A stretch of 64,000 bases of DNA, from contig NZ_CP116887.1 of NCBI RefSeq assembly GCF_028421645.1, positions 4,833,501 to 4,897,500 on the forward strand, written 5' to 3'. Positions 42,039 through 51,574 of this stretch are shown here, one piece after another. Numbering within the stretch: the stretch's first letter is position 1; each line of letters begins with the position of its first letter. The position numbers were made by a program, and so were the translations under genes. This DNA comes from Aneurinibacillus sp. Ricciae_BoGa-3 (lineage in GTDB: Bacteria; Bacillota; Bacilli; Aneurinibacillales; Aneurinibacillaceae). The notes under the pieces were generated by a model that was not told the DNA's origin, searched no databases, and was given only the letters and a program-made list of their open reading frames with translations.

Positions 42039-42962
42039 ATGGCAACAGCTCCGCCTCTGCTGCGCAAGGGAGATACGATAGGGATCGTTACGCCTGGGAG
42101 CCCGCTCGCGGCGGAAACAATAAACGCGCGGATTGCTACGGTAAAGAGCATGGGCTTTAATGTGGTGCTTGGAAAATACGTATACGAAGCCACCGGTTTT
42201 CTTGCCGGTACTCCCGAACAGCGAGCTTCTGATTTAATGAGTATGTTTGAAAACAAGGCAGTAAAAATGATTTTACCTACTAGGGGCGGCGTTGGGGTAC
42301 AAGGTATTCTTCCCTTTCTTGATTATGGGGTCATAAGGAACAACCCTAAGATTATAACCGGATACAGCGACGATACGATTTTGCTCAATGTTTTAAATCT
42401 GTTTACAGGACTGATAACGTTCCAGAGCCTTCTGCTGATTGATTTTCGACCCGATACACCGGAATATAACTTCAGCCAGTTCTTTACTGCCGTCACCTCT
42501 ACGGCTTCTCCCAGGCAAATTCAGAACCCGCCGGGAAGGGCAATGGTAAGCCGTGTTCCGGGGAATGTGATCGGTCCTCTTGTGGGCGGAAACCTGACTT
42601 CATTCGTCGGGTCACTGGGAACGCCTTATGAAATCGATACAACGGGCAGAATTCTTCTTATAGAGGAAACGCATGCTCCGATTAACACCGTATACCGCTA
42701 TCTGCTTCAGCTTAAGACTGCGGGCAAATTTGATGAGTGCCTGGGTATCATTATGGGTGAGTGTACGGGATGCGAAGCCGCGTACGGTGTGACCTATAAC
42801 CAGTTGATCGACTCGTTTGTTGTACCGCTTGGCAAGCCGCTGTTGACAAACGTCGCAACCGCCCACGGGCGTTTTAAAGCCGCGATGCCCATAGGCGCAA
42901 CCGTTAATTTAAATGCTGATAATGCCACATTGACCGTGCTGGAGCCGACTGTGAGCTCCTAA
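42039..42962 (+). CDS. S66-family peptidase (LD-carboxypeptidase/MccF-like)
   Basis: A 307-residue serine peptidase. The nucleophile is Ser110 in GYSDDT, with the catalytic Glu in LLIEETHAPI and His in NVATAHGRF. No signal peptide is seen, so it acts in the cytoplasm on recycled murein tetrapeptides or, as MccF does, on peptide-nucleotide toxins. GGGGGG precedes the ATG. The gene is 62 bases behind DUF2935. Its stop codon lies within the stem of its terminator. Confidence 0.85.
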   Translation: MATAPPLLRKGDTIGIVTPGSPLAAETINARIATVKSMGFNVVLGKYVYEATGFLAGTPEQRASDLMSMFENKAVKMILPTRGGVGVQGILPFLDYGVIRNNPKIITGYSDDTILLNVLNLFTGLITFQSLLLIDFRPDTPEYNFSQFFTAVTSTASPRQIQNPPGRAMVSRVPGNVIGPLVGGNLTSFVGSLGTPYEIDTTGRILLIEETHAPINTVYRYLLQLKTAGKFDECLGIIMGECTGCEAAYGVTYNQLIDSFVVPLGKPLLTNVATAHGRFKAAMPIGATVNLNADNATLTVLEPTVSS

Positions 42963-42977
42963 AGCACGGCCTTTTTT
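42934..42977 (+). terminator. Terminator overlapping the end of the S66 peptidase gene
   Basis: CCGTGCTGGAG (42934-42944) pairs with CTCC (42956-42959) and AGCACGG (42963-42969). The TAA stop codon bulges between these arms, and a T-run follows. Confidence 0.7.
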
Positions 42978-42998
42978 GTCAGGCAATCGGCCCGCAAT

Positions 42999-44501
42999 TT
43001 ATTGCCCCGCAAGCCTTTCCACTGGCGTTGCTTTCAGGAACTTCTCAACCGCCGCAATATCGTTGGCGAAGACCCGGTCCTGCGTGAGCGGCAGCGAAAC
43101 TTTTCTCCCTAGCGTATAAAGATTGCGGGTGGCACGCCCCATTTTTTCGATCTTCCGATACTCGACCGCCTGCATGGCACAAATTAATTCGATCGCCAGC
43201 ACACGCCGGCAGTTCTGGATTACCTGGTAAGCATGCCGGGCACCAATCGTGCCCATGCTGACATGGTCTTCCTGGTTGCCCGATGACGGGATGGAATCCA
43301 CACTTGCCGGGTGCGCCAGTGTTTTATTTTCCGAGACAAGGGAAGCGGCAGAATACTGGAGGATCATCGCACCGGATTGCAGCCCAGGCTGCGGGCTTAA
43401 GAAGGGCGGCAGGTCATTTAGCTGCGGATTCACGAGCCTTTCGATGCGTCGCTCAGAGATGCTGGCGAATTCCGCCATGGCAATAGCCAGAAAATCCATA
43501 GCCAATGCGATCGGCTGGCCGTGAAAATTGCCACCTGAGATGACCTTTTCCCCGTTATCAAAAATCAGCGGATTGTCGGTAGCCGCATTGATTTCTATTT
43601 CCAGTTTTTCTCTCACGTAGTTAAGTGCCTGCCAGGAAGCGCCATGCACCTGCGGGATGCAGCGGAGCGAATAGGCATCCTGTACCCTGATCTCGCACTG
43701 CGCTGTAACAAGCTGGCTGTCTGCCATGTATTGCCGCATTCTCGCAGCTACTGCAGCCTGCTCCGGATATCCTCTGGCGATATGCACTTCTTCCGCAAAT
43801 GCGTCCCTAATCCCGCGCAGCCCCTCGATCGTCATCGACGCGATCAATTCGGACTGCCTCGCCAGTTGTTCAGCTTCCAGGTAGGCCACTACCCCGATTG
43901 CAGTCATGGCCTGTGTTCCGTTAATAAGCGCCAGCCCTTCTTTGGCGGACAGTACAAGCGGCTTTATCCCTTCAGCTTGTAAAGAATGGAGAGACGATAC
44001 TACTTTTCCCTGGTAAAACACATGGCCTTCCCCGATGAGCGCGAGCGATAGGTGTGAGAGCGGTGCCAAATCTCCGCTTGCACCAAGCGATCCCTGCTCC
44101 GGCACCATAGGGTGTATGCGCCTATTTAGCAACGCGATCAGGATGTCTATGACATCTCTTCGTACCCCGGAATAACCCTTAAGCAGCGCGTTCGCCCGCA
44201 GGAGCAGCATAGCGCGGGACACAACCTCCGGTAACGGATCGCCCACCCCGCATGCATGGCTGCGTATCAGGTTAAGCTGCAGCCTCTCCACATCTTTTTG
44301 TTCAATCCGCACATCGCTTAATTTTCCAAATCCCGTGTTAATTCCATATACCACCCGGTTTTCCGCTACAATCTTTTCAACCGCCCGACGGCTGGCATGC
44401 ACCCGCTCCAGGCTCTCCGGTGAAGCCTCCACAAGCTCGTTATCCCATATAACCGCCTCGGCTTCCTTCAGCGTAAGGGAATGTCCCTGTAACGTAATCA
44501 C
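42999..44501 (-). CDS. hutH: Histidine ammonia-lyase
   Basis: A 500-residue cytoplasmic enzyme converting histidine to urocanate. The MIO prosthetic group forms from Ala-Ser-Gly in [15 protein letters not shown] (about 141-143). [13 protein letters not shown] near 52 and [13 protein letters not shown] are further active-site blocks. It stands alone here, without hutU, hutI or hutG beside it, so the rest of the pathway must be elsewhere. It is convergent with the S66 gene. Confidence 0.93.
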   Translation of the reverse strand: MITLQGHSLTLKEAEAVIWDNELVEASPESLERVHASRRAVEKIVAENRVVYGINTGFGKLSDVRIEQKDVERLQLNLIRSHACGVGDPLPEVVSRAMLLLRANALLKGYSGVRRDVIDILIALLNRRIHPMVPEQGSLGASGDLAPLSHLSLALIGEGHVFYQGKVVSSLHSLQAEGIKPLVLSAKEGLALINGTQAMTAIGVVAYLEAEQLARQSELIASMTIEGLRGIRDAFAEEVHIARGYPEQAAVAARMRQYMADSQLVTAQCEIRVQDAYSLRCIPQVHGASWQALNYVREKLEIEINAATDNPLIFDNGEKVISGGNFHGQPIALAMDFLAIAMAEFASISERRIERLVNPQLNDLPPFLSPQPGLQSGAMILQYSAASLVSENKTLAHPASVDSIPSSGNQEDHVSMGTIGARHAYQVIQNCRRVLAIELICAMQAVEYRKIEKMGRATRNLYTLGRKVSLPLTQDRVFANDIAAVEKFLKATPVERLAGQ

Positions 44502-44675
44502 GGTGTCACCCTCCTTTTTTTGGATTGAAAAAGGGGACCGCTTTCTTTCACTTGATGATTTCGCCTATTACTAATCTATTCGCTTCTGTAGAGAGTGTGA
44601 ACGATTGAATTCTCCTCTGCTGCCTGTCAAACTTTTACCCGCAATTGCTGGGTGCACACAGGTTCATAAAAAATG

Positions 44676-44706
44676 TGTTGCGCTTACATTTCACGTGTGC
44701 TATATT
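44676..44706 (+). promoter_or_regulatory. ptsG promoter with overlapping cre-like sequence
   Basis: TTGCGC (44678-44683), 17 bases, TATATT (44701-44706). The -35 box lies in TGTTGCGCTTACA, a cre-like palindrome. The predicted transcript has a leader of about 245 bases before ptsG. Confidence 0.5.
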
Positions 44707-44807
44707 GATTTCACAGGATGATGAATTACATACAGCCATTATATTAATAATCCTAGTATAGATTCAGCATCGCACATTTTAATAGAATATTTACACGGCC
44801 TTCCGTG

Positions 44808-44901
44808 TTACTGATACGATCAGGCATGAGCGAAGGGAAATTAGAATGGAATCCTTATCATTAGGGGTTTCGCTATAATTCCTTCTAGCTCATGCCTTTT
44901 T
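44808..44901 (+). promoter_or_regulatory. GlcT-type RAT antiterminator and overlapping terminator
   Basis: The segment TTACTGATACGATCAGGCATGAG (about 44808-44830) closely resembles the RNA antiterminator target of the ptsG leader in B. subtilis. It overlaps the 5' arm of a terminator, GGCATGAGC (44823-44831) with GCTCATGCC (44888-44896), followed by TTTTT. Binding of an unphosphorylated GlcT-like antiterminator would block the terminator and allow ptsG expression when glucose is present. The antiterminator gene is not in the window. Confidence 0.85.
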
Positions 44902-44957
44902 GCGTTTCACCATCGGCTGGTTTGTGTAAATAGTTAGGAAACAAAGGGGGAAATCAA

Positions 44958-47024
44958 ATGTTTAAGAAGATCTTTGGCGTTCTCCAACAGGTTGGTAAAG
45001 CGCTAATGCTTCCCGTCGCGATTCTGCCGGCAGCTGGTATTCTTCTTGCCTTCGGTAACGCGCTTCAAAATCCCGCTCTCTTGCAAAGGCTTACATTCCT
45101 GAACAGCCATGGTGTTCAAATGGTTGCCAAGGTAATGGAGCAGTCGGGCGGTATCATATTCTCAAATCTTGCCATACTGTTTGCCACAGGGGTAGCTGTT
45201 GGGTTAGCCGGCGGTGAAGGCGTTGCAGCCATTGCTGCGATTATCGGCTTCCTAATTATGAATACGACAATGGGCATCATCATGAATGTTACACCGGACA
45301 TGGTCGCCCACGGCCAGGCGTATGCGAATGTACTTGGCATCAATACTCTGCAGACAGGCGTATTCGGCGGTATTATTGTCGGTATTCTTGCCGCTTACCT
45401 GTACAAGAAATTCTACAACATTGAACTTCCGCAATTCCTGGGCTTCTTTGCCGGGAAACGTTTCGTACCAATTATTACAGCCGTTTCAGCTCTTGTTCTC
45501 GGTATTATCATGACGATTATCTGGCCTCCGATTCAATACGGATTGGATTCGTTCTCCCATAACATGATCGATGCAAACCCAACACTTGCAGCCTTCATCT
45601 TTGGCTTAATTGAACGTTCACTGATCCCGTTCGGCCTGCACCATATCTGGTATGCACCGTTCTGGTTTGAATTTGGTTCTTATACAAACAAAGCCGGACA
45701 AGTTGTACATGGCGATCAGGCGATCTTCTTTAACCAGGTTAAAGACGGCGTCAAATTAACGGCAGGGACATTCATGGTTGGTAAGTTCCCATTCATGATG
45801 TTTGGCCTTCCAGCCGCAGCACTTGCCATGTACCATGAAGCAAAACCAGAGAAAAAGGCGCTTGTTGCCGGTATCCTTGGTTCTGCTGCGTTAACTTCTT
45901 TCTTAACAGGTATTACAGAACCAATTGAGTTCTCATTCTTATTCGTAGCACCGCTTCTGTTTGCAGTTCACGCCGTTTTTGCAGGTCTGTCCTTCATGAT
46001 CATGCAGATTCTCAATGTTAAAATCGGTATGACATTCTCTGGCGGTGTGATAGACTACATTCTGTTTGGTATCCTGCCTAATAGAACGCAGTGGTGGCTT
46101 GTAATCCCTGTCGGTTTAGTGTTTGCGGTCATCTATTACTTTGGTTTCCGTTTTGTAATCCGCAAATGGAACCTGAAGACACCCGGACGTGAAGATGATG
46201 ATGCAGTTGTTCAGGGCAGCGGCAATACAAATGCAGGCGCTCTTGCAGTTGGTGTGTTAGCCGGACTTGGCGGAAAAGAAAACATCAGCAACCTTGATGC
46301 ATGTATTACGCGCCTTCGCGTTGCTGTAAAAGATCCAAAACAGGTCGATAAAGATAAACTCAAACAGTTGGGAGCTGCCGGCGTACTCGAAGTCGGAAAC
46401 AGCATCCAGGCCATTTTCGGACCGAAATCCGATCAATTAAAAGAACAAATTAAAGATGTAATCGCAGGAAAAGTTCCGGTTGATACCGTTGATGCCACAC
46501 CTGTTGTTAAGCTAGCCGTTACACCGGACACACTTGCTAAAGCGGATGAAGCTAAAAACGAGGCGATCGTATCTCCGCTGGACGGAAAAATCATATCTCT
46601 GGCAGATGTTCCTGACCAGGTATTCTCGCAAAAAATGATGGGTGACGGGTTTGCCATCGAGCCTGCTAATGGTGAAGTGGTTTCACCGGTAGACGGTACA
46701 GTTACAACGTTCTTCCCGACCAAACACGCACTCGGCATTGTGTCTGATGGCGGCCGTGAAATACTGGTTCACTTCGGTATCGACACGGTTAACCTGCAAG
46801 GTGAAGGATTTGAGGCGCTTGTTCAACAGGGTGATAAAGTAAAAGCAGGCCAGCCGCTGTTGCGCGTTGACCTGGATAAAGTAAAAGCGAAAGTCCCTTC
46901 TACCATTACACCGGTTATTTTCACAAACCTGGCACAAGGTGAAGAAGTCGTTGTGGAACCGGGTTCCCGCGTATCCCGCGGCGATAAAAATATTGTACAA
47001 ATCAAGCAAGCTGTCTTGAAATGA
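44958..47024 (+). CDS. ptsG: PTS glucose-specific transporter EIICBA
   Basis: A 688-residue phosphotransferase permease. The IIC membrane domain covers about 1-410 (ten segments, with GIxEPIEF-like TGITEPIEFSFLF). The IIB domain covers about 435-510 with the phosphorylated Cys449 in LDACITRLRV. The IIA domain covers about 545-685 with His605 in REILVHFGIDTV. It takes up and phosphorylates glucose. GGGGG lies before the ATG. The gene is preceded by a RAT/terminator and followed by its own terminator. Confidence 0.93.
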   Translation: MFKKIFGVLQQVGKALMLPVAILPAAGILLAFGNALQNPALLQRLTFLNSHGVQMVAKVMEQSGGIIFSNLAILFATGVAVGLAGGEGVAAIAAIIGFLIMNTTMGIIMNVTPDMVAHGQAYANVLGINTLQTGVFGGIIVGILAAYLYKKFYNIELPQFLGFFAGKRFVPIITAVSALVLGIIMTIIWPPIQYGLDSFSHNMIDANPTLAAFIFGLIERSLIPFGLHHIWYAPFWFEFGSYTNKAGQVVHGDQAIFFNQVKDGVKLTAGTFMVGKFPFMMFGLPAAALAMYHEAKPEKKALVAGILGSAALTSFLTGITEPIEFSFLFVAPLLFAVHAVFAGLSFMIMQILNVKIGMTFSGGVIDYILFGILPNRTQWWLVIPVGLVFAVIYYFGFRFVIRKWNLKTPGREDDDAVVQGSGNTNAGALAVGVLAGLGGKENISNLDACITRLRVAVKDPKQVDKDKLKQLGAAGVLEVGNSIQAIFGPKSDQLKEQIKDVIAGKVPVDTVDATPVVKLAVTPDTLAKADEAKNEAIVSPLDGKIISLADVPDQVFSQKMMGDGFAIEPANGEVVSPVDGTVTTFFPTKHALGIVSDGGREILVHFGIDTVNLQGEGFEALVQQGDKVKAGQPLLRVDLDKVKAKVPSTITPVIFTNLAQGEEVVVEPGSRVSRGDKNIVQIKQAVLK

Positions 47025-47026
47025 GA

Positions 47027-47068
47027 AAAACGACCGTGCGGCTTTTCACAGCCAGCGCGGTCGTTTTT
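47027..47068. terminator. Terminator between ptsG and msrAB
   Basis: AACGACCG (47029-47036) pairs with CGGTCGTT (47058-47065), with T-runs on both strands. The two genes converge here. Confidence 0.85.
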
Positions 47069-47078
47069 TTCTATATCC

Positions 47079-48047
47079 TTATTCAAAAAGCTTTTTATAT
47101 TGGCCGTAGCCCTCTTTTTCGAGATCTTCCTTTGGTACAAAGCGTGTAGCGGCGGAATTGATGCAGTAACGAAGGCCGGTTGGACCCGGTCCATCATTAA
47201 AAACGTGCCCCAGGTGGGAATCTGCTTCCCTGCTTCTTACCTCTGTGCGAACCATGAAGTGGCTGAAATCCGACTTTTCCTTCACATTTTCTTCATGAAG
47301 AGGTTTCGTAAAACTAGGCCAGCCGCATGCGGAGTCAAACTTATCAAGGGAACTGAAGAGCGGCTCACCGGATACGATATCGACATAAAGCCCTTCGCGG
47401 TGGTTATCCCAGAATTCGTTCTGGAAAGGCGGTTCCGTCCCATTGTTTTGTGTAACCTCATATTGCAGGGGCGTCAACCTCTTTTTCAGCTCTTCTTTGT
47501 CCTTTTTCATACTCCAGTTCTCCTTAATAAAGTCTTCGCGCCCGGATCCCTTGCGGTAAAGTTTGTAGTGAAGTTCATTTTTCTTATGGTAATTCTGATG
47601 GTATTCCTCTGCCGGATAGAACGCAGACGCGGGCAGGATTTCGGTCGCTATCGGTTTACTAAACCGGCCGCTTTCCGCCAGCTCTTTTTTAGAGATTTCA
47701 GCTCTGCGTTTCTGTTCATCCGTATGATAGAAGATCGCGGTTCTATACGAAGAACCCCTATCATGGAATTGCCCGCCCGGGTCAGTAGGATCGATCTGCT
47801 GCCAGAAGATGCTCAGTAGCTTCTCATACGGGAAAACCTCAGGGTCAAATGTAATCTGTACGGCTTCATAATGCCCTGTTGTATCCGAGCATACTTCTTC
47901 ATAAGTCGGATTCTCTTTATGTCCGCCTGTATACCCGGAGACAACGCGCTGAATGCCCGGCATTTCTTCAAACGGAGAGACCATGCACCAGAAGCAGCCT
48001 CCTGCAAAGGTTGCCTTCTCAAAATGCGGCTCTTTTTCGCTGCTCAT
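47079..48047 (-). CDS. msrAB: Bifunctional peptide methionine sulfoxide reductase MsrA/MsrB
   Basis: 322 residues. MsrA domain (about 8-165) with the catalytic Cys18 in AGGCFWC and [10 protein letters not shown]; MsrB domain (about 180-320) with [18 protein letters not shown] and the catalytic Cys in RYCINSAA. The zinc-binding CxxC pairs of some MsrB proteins are absent (DIVSGEPLF instead). It reduces both epimers of methionine sulfoxide in proteins. The ATG at 48047 has GGAGTG upstream; the longer open frame to 48131 lacks such support. Confidence 0.92.
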   Translation of the reverse strand: MSSEKEPHFEKATFAGGCFWCMVSPFEEMPGIQRVVSGYTGGHKENPTYEEVCSDTTGHYEAVQITFDPEVFPYEKLLSIFWQQIDPTDPGGQFHDRGSSYRTAIFYHTDEQKRRAEISKKELAESGRFSKPIATEILPASAFYPAEEYHQNYHKKNELHYKLYRKGSGREDFIKENWSMKKDKEELKKRLTPLQYEVTQNNGTEPPFQNEFWDNHREGLYVDIVSGEPLFSSLDKFDSACGWPSFTKPLHEENVKEKSDFSHFMVRTEVRSREADSHLGHVFNDGPGPTGLRYCINSAATRFVPKEDLEKEGYGQYKKLFE

Positions 48048-48253
48048 CTTATCACTCCATTTCCATGCAGATGTATGCTGTACGTTTATTTTAGCATTAG
48101 ACAACCAGAAAGACACGTCATGGAGTGTCAATCCTACTCGGTAGTTGCTTGTATGATTCTCTCAACTTGCTAAATCCCATGTTATATTATTATTAAGCAG
48201 CCTTACTTAATTTTTTTCTCAATTATTGACCGATGGACAATTAATAAGAAGGA

Positions 48254-48475
48254 GTGATTAAGCTGGCAAACCTTGCTCTCAAGGAATCCTGCTATGGGCA
48301 GAGCTGGAACATTCCAGGCGCCGGAGTTATAACGGGCAGAGAAATAATCCAGATTGCACAGAGCGAAGCAGGACGAAGAAGTTTCATCATTCCAGTAGGA
48401 AAGACAATGATGAAGACTGCCGGTTTCTTTAATCCATTTCTTAGAGAAGTAGCTGAAATGATTATCGTTAAATGA
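48254..48475 (+). pseudogene. C-terminal remnant of an NAD-dependent epimerase-like protein
   Basis: 73 codons starting at a GTG after AAGGAG. The sequence SWNIPGAGVITGREIIQIA...GRRSFIIPVGKTMMKTAGFFNPF resembles the substrate-binding C-terminal part of atypical SDR epimerases. The NAD-binding first two-thirds and the catalytic residues are missing. It is therefore probably a deletion remnant. A repeat fragment follows it directly. Confidence 0.6.
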
Positions 48476-48486
48476 TGGTACAAAAA

Positions 48487-48546
48487 TAAGAAAAACATCG
48501 CGGGCATACCGCTCTATCCTTTCCCCTCATAGATGTCTCACGGCCG
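48487..48546. repeat. Interspersed repeat, left arm only, copy R4
   Basis: AATAAGAAAAACATCGCGGGC, then ACCGCTCTATCCTTTCCCC and TCATAGATG match the left arm of R1/R2 with a few changes and then break off. As in R1, it starts just behind a coding sequence. Confidence 0.6.
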
Positions 48547-48555
48547 ATAACCAAC

Positions 48556-48612
48556 GAAAGCCCGCAGTATGTCCTCCCCTTTATACAGCGGGTGCACTTT
48601 GCGGGCTTTCAT
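48556..48612 (-). terminator. Terminator of the first qox operon
   Basis: GAAAGCCCGC (48556-48565) pairs with GCGGGCTTTC (48601-48610). It lies behind qoxD on the minus strand. Confidence 0.75.
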
Positions 48613-48633
48613 TTCTTACAGGCTTGCTGCTGC

Positions 48634-48966
48634 TTAAAATCGCTGATCCATGGCCACTTCCATAATCCATAGTGACCCGGCAACCACGGTGAATGCAATA
48701 AACAGACCGAAATAGATGGCTGTCTTCTTAACCCAGGCAGAATTGCCTTCATTCAGATGCATAAAAAGCAAAAGTTGAATAAACACCTGAATAATACCCA
48801 GAAATACGCTTATGGTAAGCGATATATTCACCGGAAGAGGCGAACTCAATACCAGCCAGAATGCGATAGCAGTGAGGACAAGAGAAAGAATGAATCCGAT
48901 TACATACTCCCAAGGAAATCCTTTATGGCTCTGATTCCCGCTCTGTGTACTTTGCTGAGCTTCCAT
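48634..48966 (-). CDS. qoxD: Quinol oxidase subunit IV (operon 1)
   Basis: 110 residues with three membrane segments (FPWEYVIGFILSLVLTAIAFW, VFLGIIQVFIQLLLFMH, FIAFTVVAGSLWIM), as in CyoD/QoxD. It is a small structural subunit of the heme-copper quinol oxidase in the cytoplasmic membrane. It is the last gene of the operon, 3 bases after qoxC. The paralogue at 57092-57397 is clearly similar. Confidence 0.9.
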   Translation of the reverse strand: MEAQQSTQSGNQSHKGFPWEYVIGFILSLVLTAIAFWLVLSSPLPVNISLTISVFLGIIQVFIQLLLFMHLNEGNSAWVKKTAIYFGLFIAFTVVAGSLWIMEVAMDQRF

Positions 48967-48969
48967 TGT

Positions 48970-49608
48970 TTATGTCACCTTTCCTGTCAAGTATACGGCG
49001 GTAAAGATAAACACCCACACAACATCGAGGAAATGCCAGTATATACTTACGATGAAGGCCTTTCTTGTTGTCCGCGGTGTGAGCCCCCGCTGAACCAACT
49101 GTATTACGACTGTAATCATCCAGAAAATCCCTAGTGTCACGTGTGCTCCATGGGTGCCAACAAGCAGGAAGAAGCTCGATAAAAAGGCGCTTCTGCTTAA
49201 GGTCGCCCCTCTGCTTACATAAGTGATAAACTCATTGAGCTCCATGCCCACAAAACCTGCGCCCAGAAGAAGCGTGATCACGAGCAGGACAATTAGCCCT
49301 TTCACACGGCCCGCGCGCATTTCGTGTACGGCGAGGCCGCTTGTAAAACTGCTGACCAGCAAAAGAAGGGTCTCAATGGCAAATGGCATTACCTCAAACA
49401 ATTCGCGAGATGTCGGCCCTCCTGCCGTGCTTGCATGAAGGGTAAGGTAGGTTGCAAAGAGCGTAGAAAACAGGGCCAGCTCGGCGCCGAGAAACACCCA
49501 GAAGCCAAGGATCGTCAGCCTTCCTTCCTCTGTCGAGTACTCCAGCGGCACCCCTTTTGCCTGTGCCGGTTCATGATGATGAATCGAAGTTGTTTCAGAA
49601 TTGGCCAC
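48970..49608 (-). CDS. qoxC: Quinol oxidase subunit III (operon 1)
   Basis: 212 residues with five membrane segments of the COX3 family: LTILGFWVFLGAELALFSTLFATYL and LVGTHGAHVTLGIFWM are typical. It stabilises subunit I. It starts with GTG at 49608, 3 bases after the qoxB stop, with GAGGGGG upstream inside qoxB, so translation is coupled. Confidence 0.92.
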   Translation of the reverse strand: MANSETTSIHHHEPAQAKGVPLEYSTEEGRLTILGFWVFLGAELALFSTLFATYLTLHASTAGGPTSRELFEVMPFAIETLLLLVSSFTSGLAVHEMRAGRVKGLIVLLVITLLLGAGFVGMELNEFITYVSRGATLSRSAFLSSFFLLVGTHGAHVTLGIFWMITVVIQLVQRGLTPRTTRKAFIVSIYWHFLDVVWVFIFTAVYLTGKVT

Positions 49609-49611
49609 TTG

Positions 49612-51549
49612 TTACACCCCCTCTGTAATATTCTCAGTGCGCTTAATCTCATCAACGCTTACATAGTACCCATCGTCGTATTCAAAGGCACGCAGCACCA
49701 TGAATAGCAAGATGCCTGCCAAGCCTAAAAACGCCATCCACCACCACATGAATACCAGGCCAAAACCGGCAATAAAGAAGAAGATGGACATAATAAATGG
49801 ACGTCCTGAGCTGCTGGGCATATGAATCGGTTGGATTGGACCTTGAGCTTCCACTTGGCCGCGCTTTTTCATATGCCAGAAAACATCCACTTCTTTGATT
49901 TCAGGCAGACGCGAAAAATTGTAATGCGGAGCAGGAGAGGGTATTAACCACTCAAGCGTACGCCCATCCCACGGATCCGGTTCAAAGGTGCGCGGTTCAT
50001 ATCTCACACTCCAATAGAACATATACACCATCAGAATGAAGCCAATGCTCTGCAGAATGGTCCCGAACGTTGAAAGCATGTTCAAAGACGTCCATCCCGG
50101 TATCGGCGGATAGGTGTAGACGCGCCGGGTCATACCCAGCAACCCAAGCACATACTGCGGCGCAAATGTAATAATGTATCCGATACTAAAAAACCAAAAG
50201 TACCATCTGCCAATTCTTTCATTCAGCTTAAATCCGAATAGTTTAGGCCACCAGTAATGCATACCTGCAAATGCCGCAAATACGGTCGCTGAAATAAGCA
50301 CATTATGGAAATGGGCAATGAGAAAATAGCTGTTGTGATACTGATAGTCGGCGGGTGCCATCGCAAGCATGACACCGGTCAGTCCACCGATCGCAAAAGT
50401 TGGAATAAAGGCCAGCACCCAGAGCATCGCGACGGTTAGTTTTATCCGACCTTTATACATCGTTAACAGCCAGTTAAACAACTTAACACCAGTAGGTATC
50501 GCAATGGCCATCGTAGATATCCCAAAGAACGCATTAACAGCAGGCCCCGCACCCATCGTAAAGAAGTGGTGCAGCCAGACGATAAAGCTTAGCACAGCGA
50601 TTGCTACCATCGAGACAACCATCGCCGAATAACCAAATAGTGTTCTCCTTGAGAATGTAGATACGACATCTGAGAAAACACCAAAGGCAGGTAAAGCGAC
50701 AATGTATACTTCCGGGTGCCCCCAGATCCAGAATAGGTTTGCCCACATCATGGGCATACCCCCGCCCTGCACCGTAAAAAAGTGGGCGCCAAACAGACGG
50801 TCAAAGGACAGCATCGCAAGCGCCACTGTTAGCACCGGAAAAGCATAAATGATAATAACTGACGTAATCAGCACCGACCACGAAAACATGGGCATTCTCA
50901 TCAACGTCATACCAGGCGCCCGCATTTTTATGATGGTCACGAGGAAGTTAATGCCGCTCGCGAGCGTTCCGATCCCGGATATTTGCAGAGAAAGGAGATA
51001 ATAGTGTTCACCAACACCCGGCGAATAGAGAGCTTCCGCAAGAGGGGCATAGCTCGTCCAGCCAGTATCTGGAGATCCGCCAATAACAAATGAAATGTTA
51101 AGTAGCATTGCCCCCATAAAGAAAAGCCAGAAACTAAGCGCGTTTAACACCGGAAAGGCAACATCCCTCGCCCCAATCTGCAAGGGCATACCTATGTTCA
51201 TTAAACCGATTACAAACGGCATCGCCATGAACAGAATCATAACGGTTCCGTGGGTGGAAAAAATCTGATCATAATGCTCTGCATTCAAAAGTTTCATATT
51301 CGGTGCAGCAAGCTGGAGGCGCATCAGCACGGCATCTGAGCCACCGCGGAAAAACATAATGATAGCGGCAATCATATACATCACGCCAATTCTTTTGTGG
51401 TCAACCGTTGTCAGCCACTCTCTCCAAAGCCATCCCCACTTCTTGAAATAAGTGAGAACGAACAGAATTCCCAATGTGACGAGAACAATCGATACATCCG
51501 CCCCATAAATCAAGGGGTCACCTGTAACAAAAAACTTACCTGTGCTCAT
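49612..51549 (-). CDS. qoxB: Quinol oxidase subunit I (operon 1), heme-copper catalytic subunit
   Basis: 645 residues, about fourteen to fifteen membrane helices. The heme/CuB ligands are visible: HGTVMILFMAMPF, WGHPEVYIVALPAFG (His cross-linked Tyr pair), the His pair in FIVWLHHFFTMG and AHFHNVLIS. It reduces oxygen to water with electrons from (mena)quinol and pumps protons. It lies behind qoxA in the order A-B-C-D, with AAAGGAGG before the ATG. Confidence 0.95.
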   Translation of the reverse strand: MSTGKFFVTGDPLIYGADVSIVLVTLGILFVLTYFKKWGWLWREWLTTVDHKRIGVMYMIAAIIMFFRGGSDAVLMRLQLAAPNMKLLNAEHYDQIFSTHGTVMILFMAMPFVIGLMNIGMPLQIGARDVAFPVLNALSFWLFFMGAMLLNISFVIGGSPDTGWTSYAPLAEALYSPGVGEHYYLLSLQISGIGTLASGINFLVTIIKMRAPGMTLMRMPMFSWSVLITSVIIIYAFPVLTVALAMLSFDRLFGAHFFTVQGGGMPMMWANLFWIWGHPEVYIVALPAFGVFSDVVSTFSRRTLFGYSAMVVSMVAIAVLSFIVWLHHFFTMGAGPAVNAFFGISTMAIAIPTGVKLFNWLLTMYKGRIKLTVAMLWVLAFIPTFAIGGLTGVMLAMAPADYQYHNSYFLIAHFHNVLISATVFAAFAGMHYWWPKLFGFKLNERIGRWYFWFFSIGYIITFAPQYVLGLLGMTRRVYTYPPIPGWTSLNMLSTFGTILQSIGFILMVYMFYWSVRYEPRTFEPDPWDGRTLEWLIPSPAPHYNFSRLPEIKEVDVFWHMKKRGQVEAQGPIQPIHMPSSSGRPFIMSIFFFIAGFGLVFMWWWMAFLGLAGILLFMVLRAFEYDDGYYVSVDEIKRTENITEGV

Positions 51550-51574
51550 GCTTTTTCCTCCTTTCTTCTACAAC

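Noticed and set aside
47100..47819. 239-codon plus-strand frame antisense to msrAB
   Set aside because: It follows from codon usage of msrAB, which is clearly the real gene.
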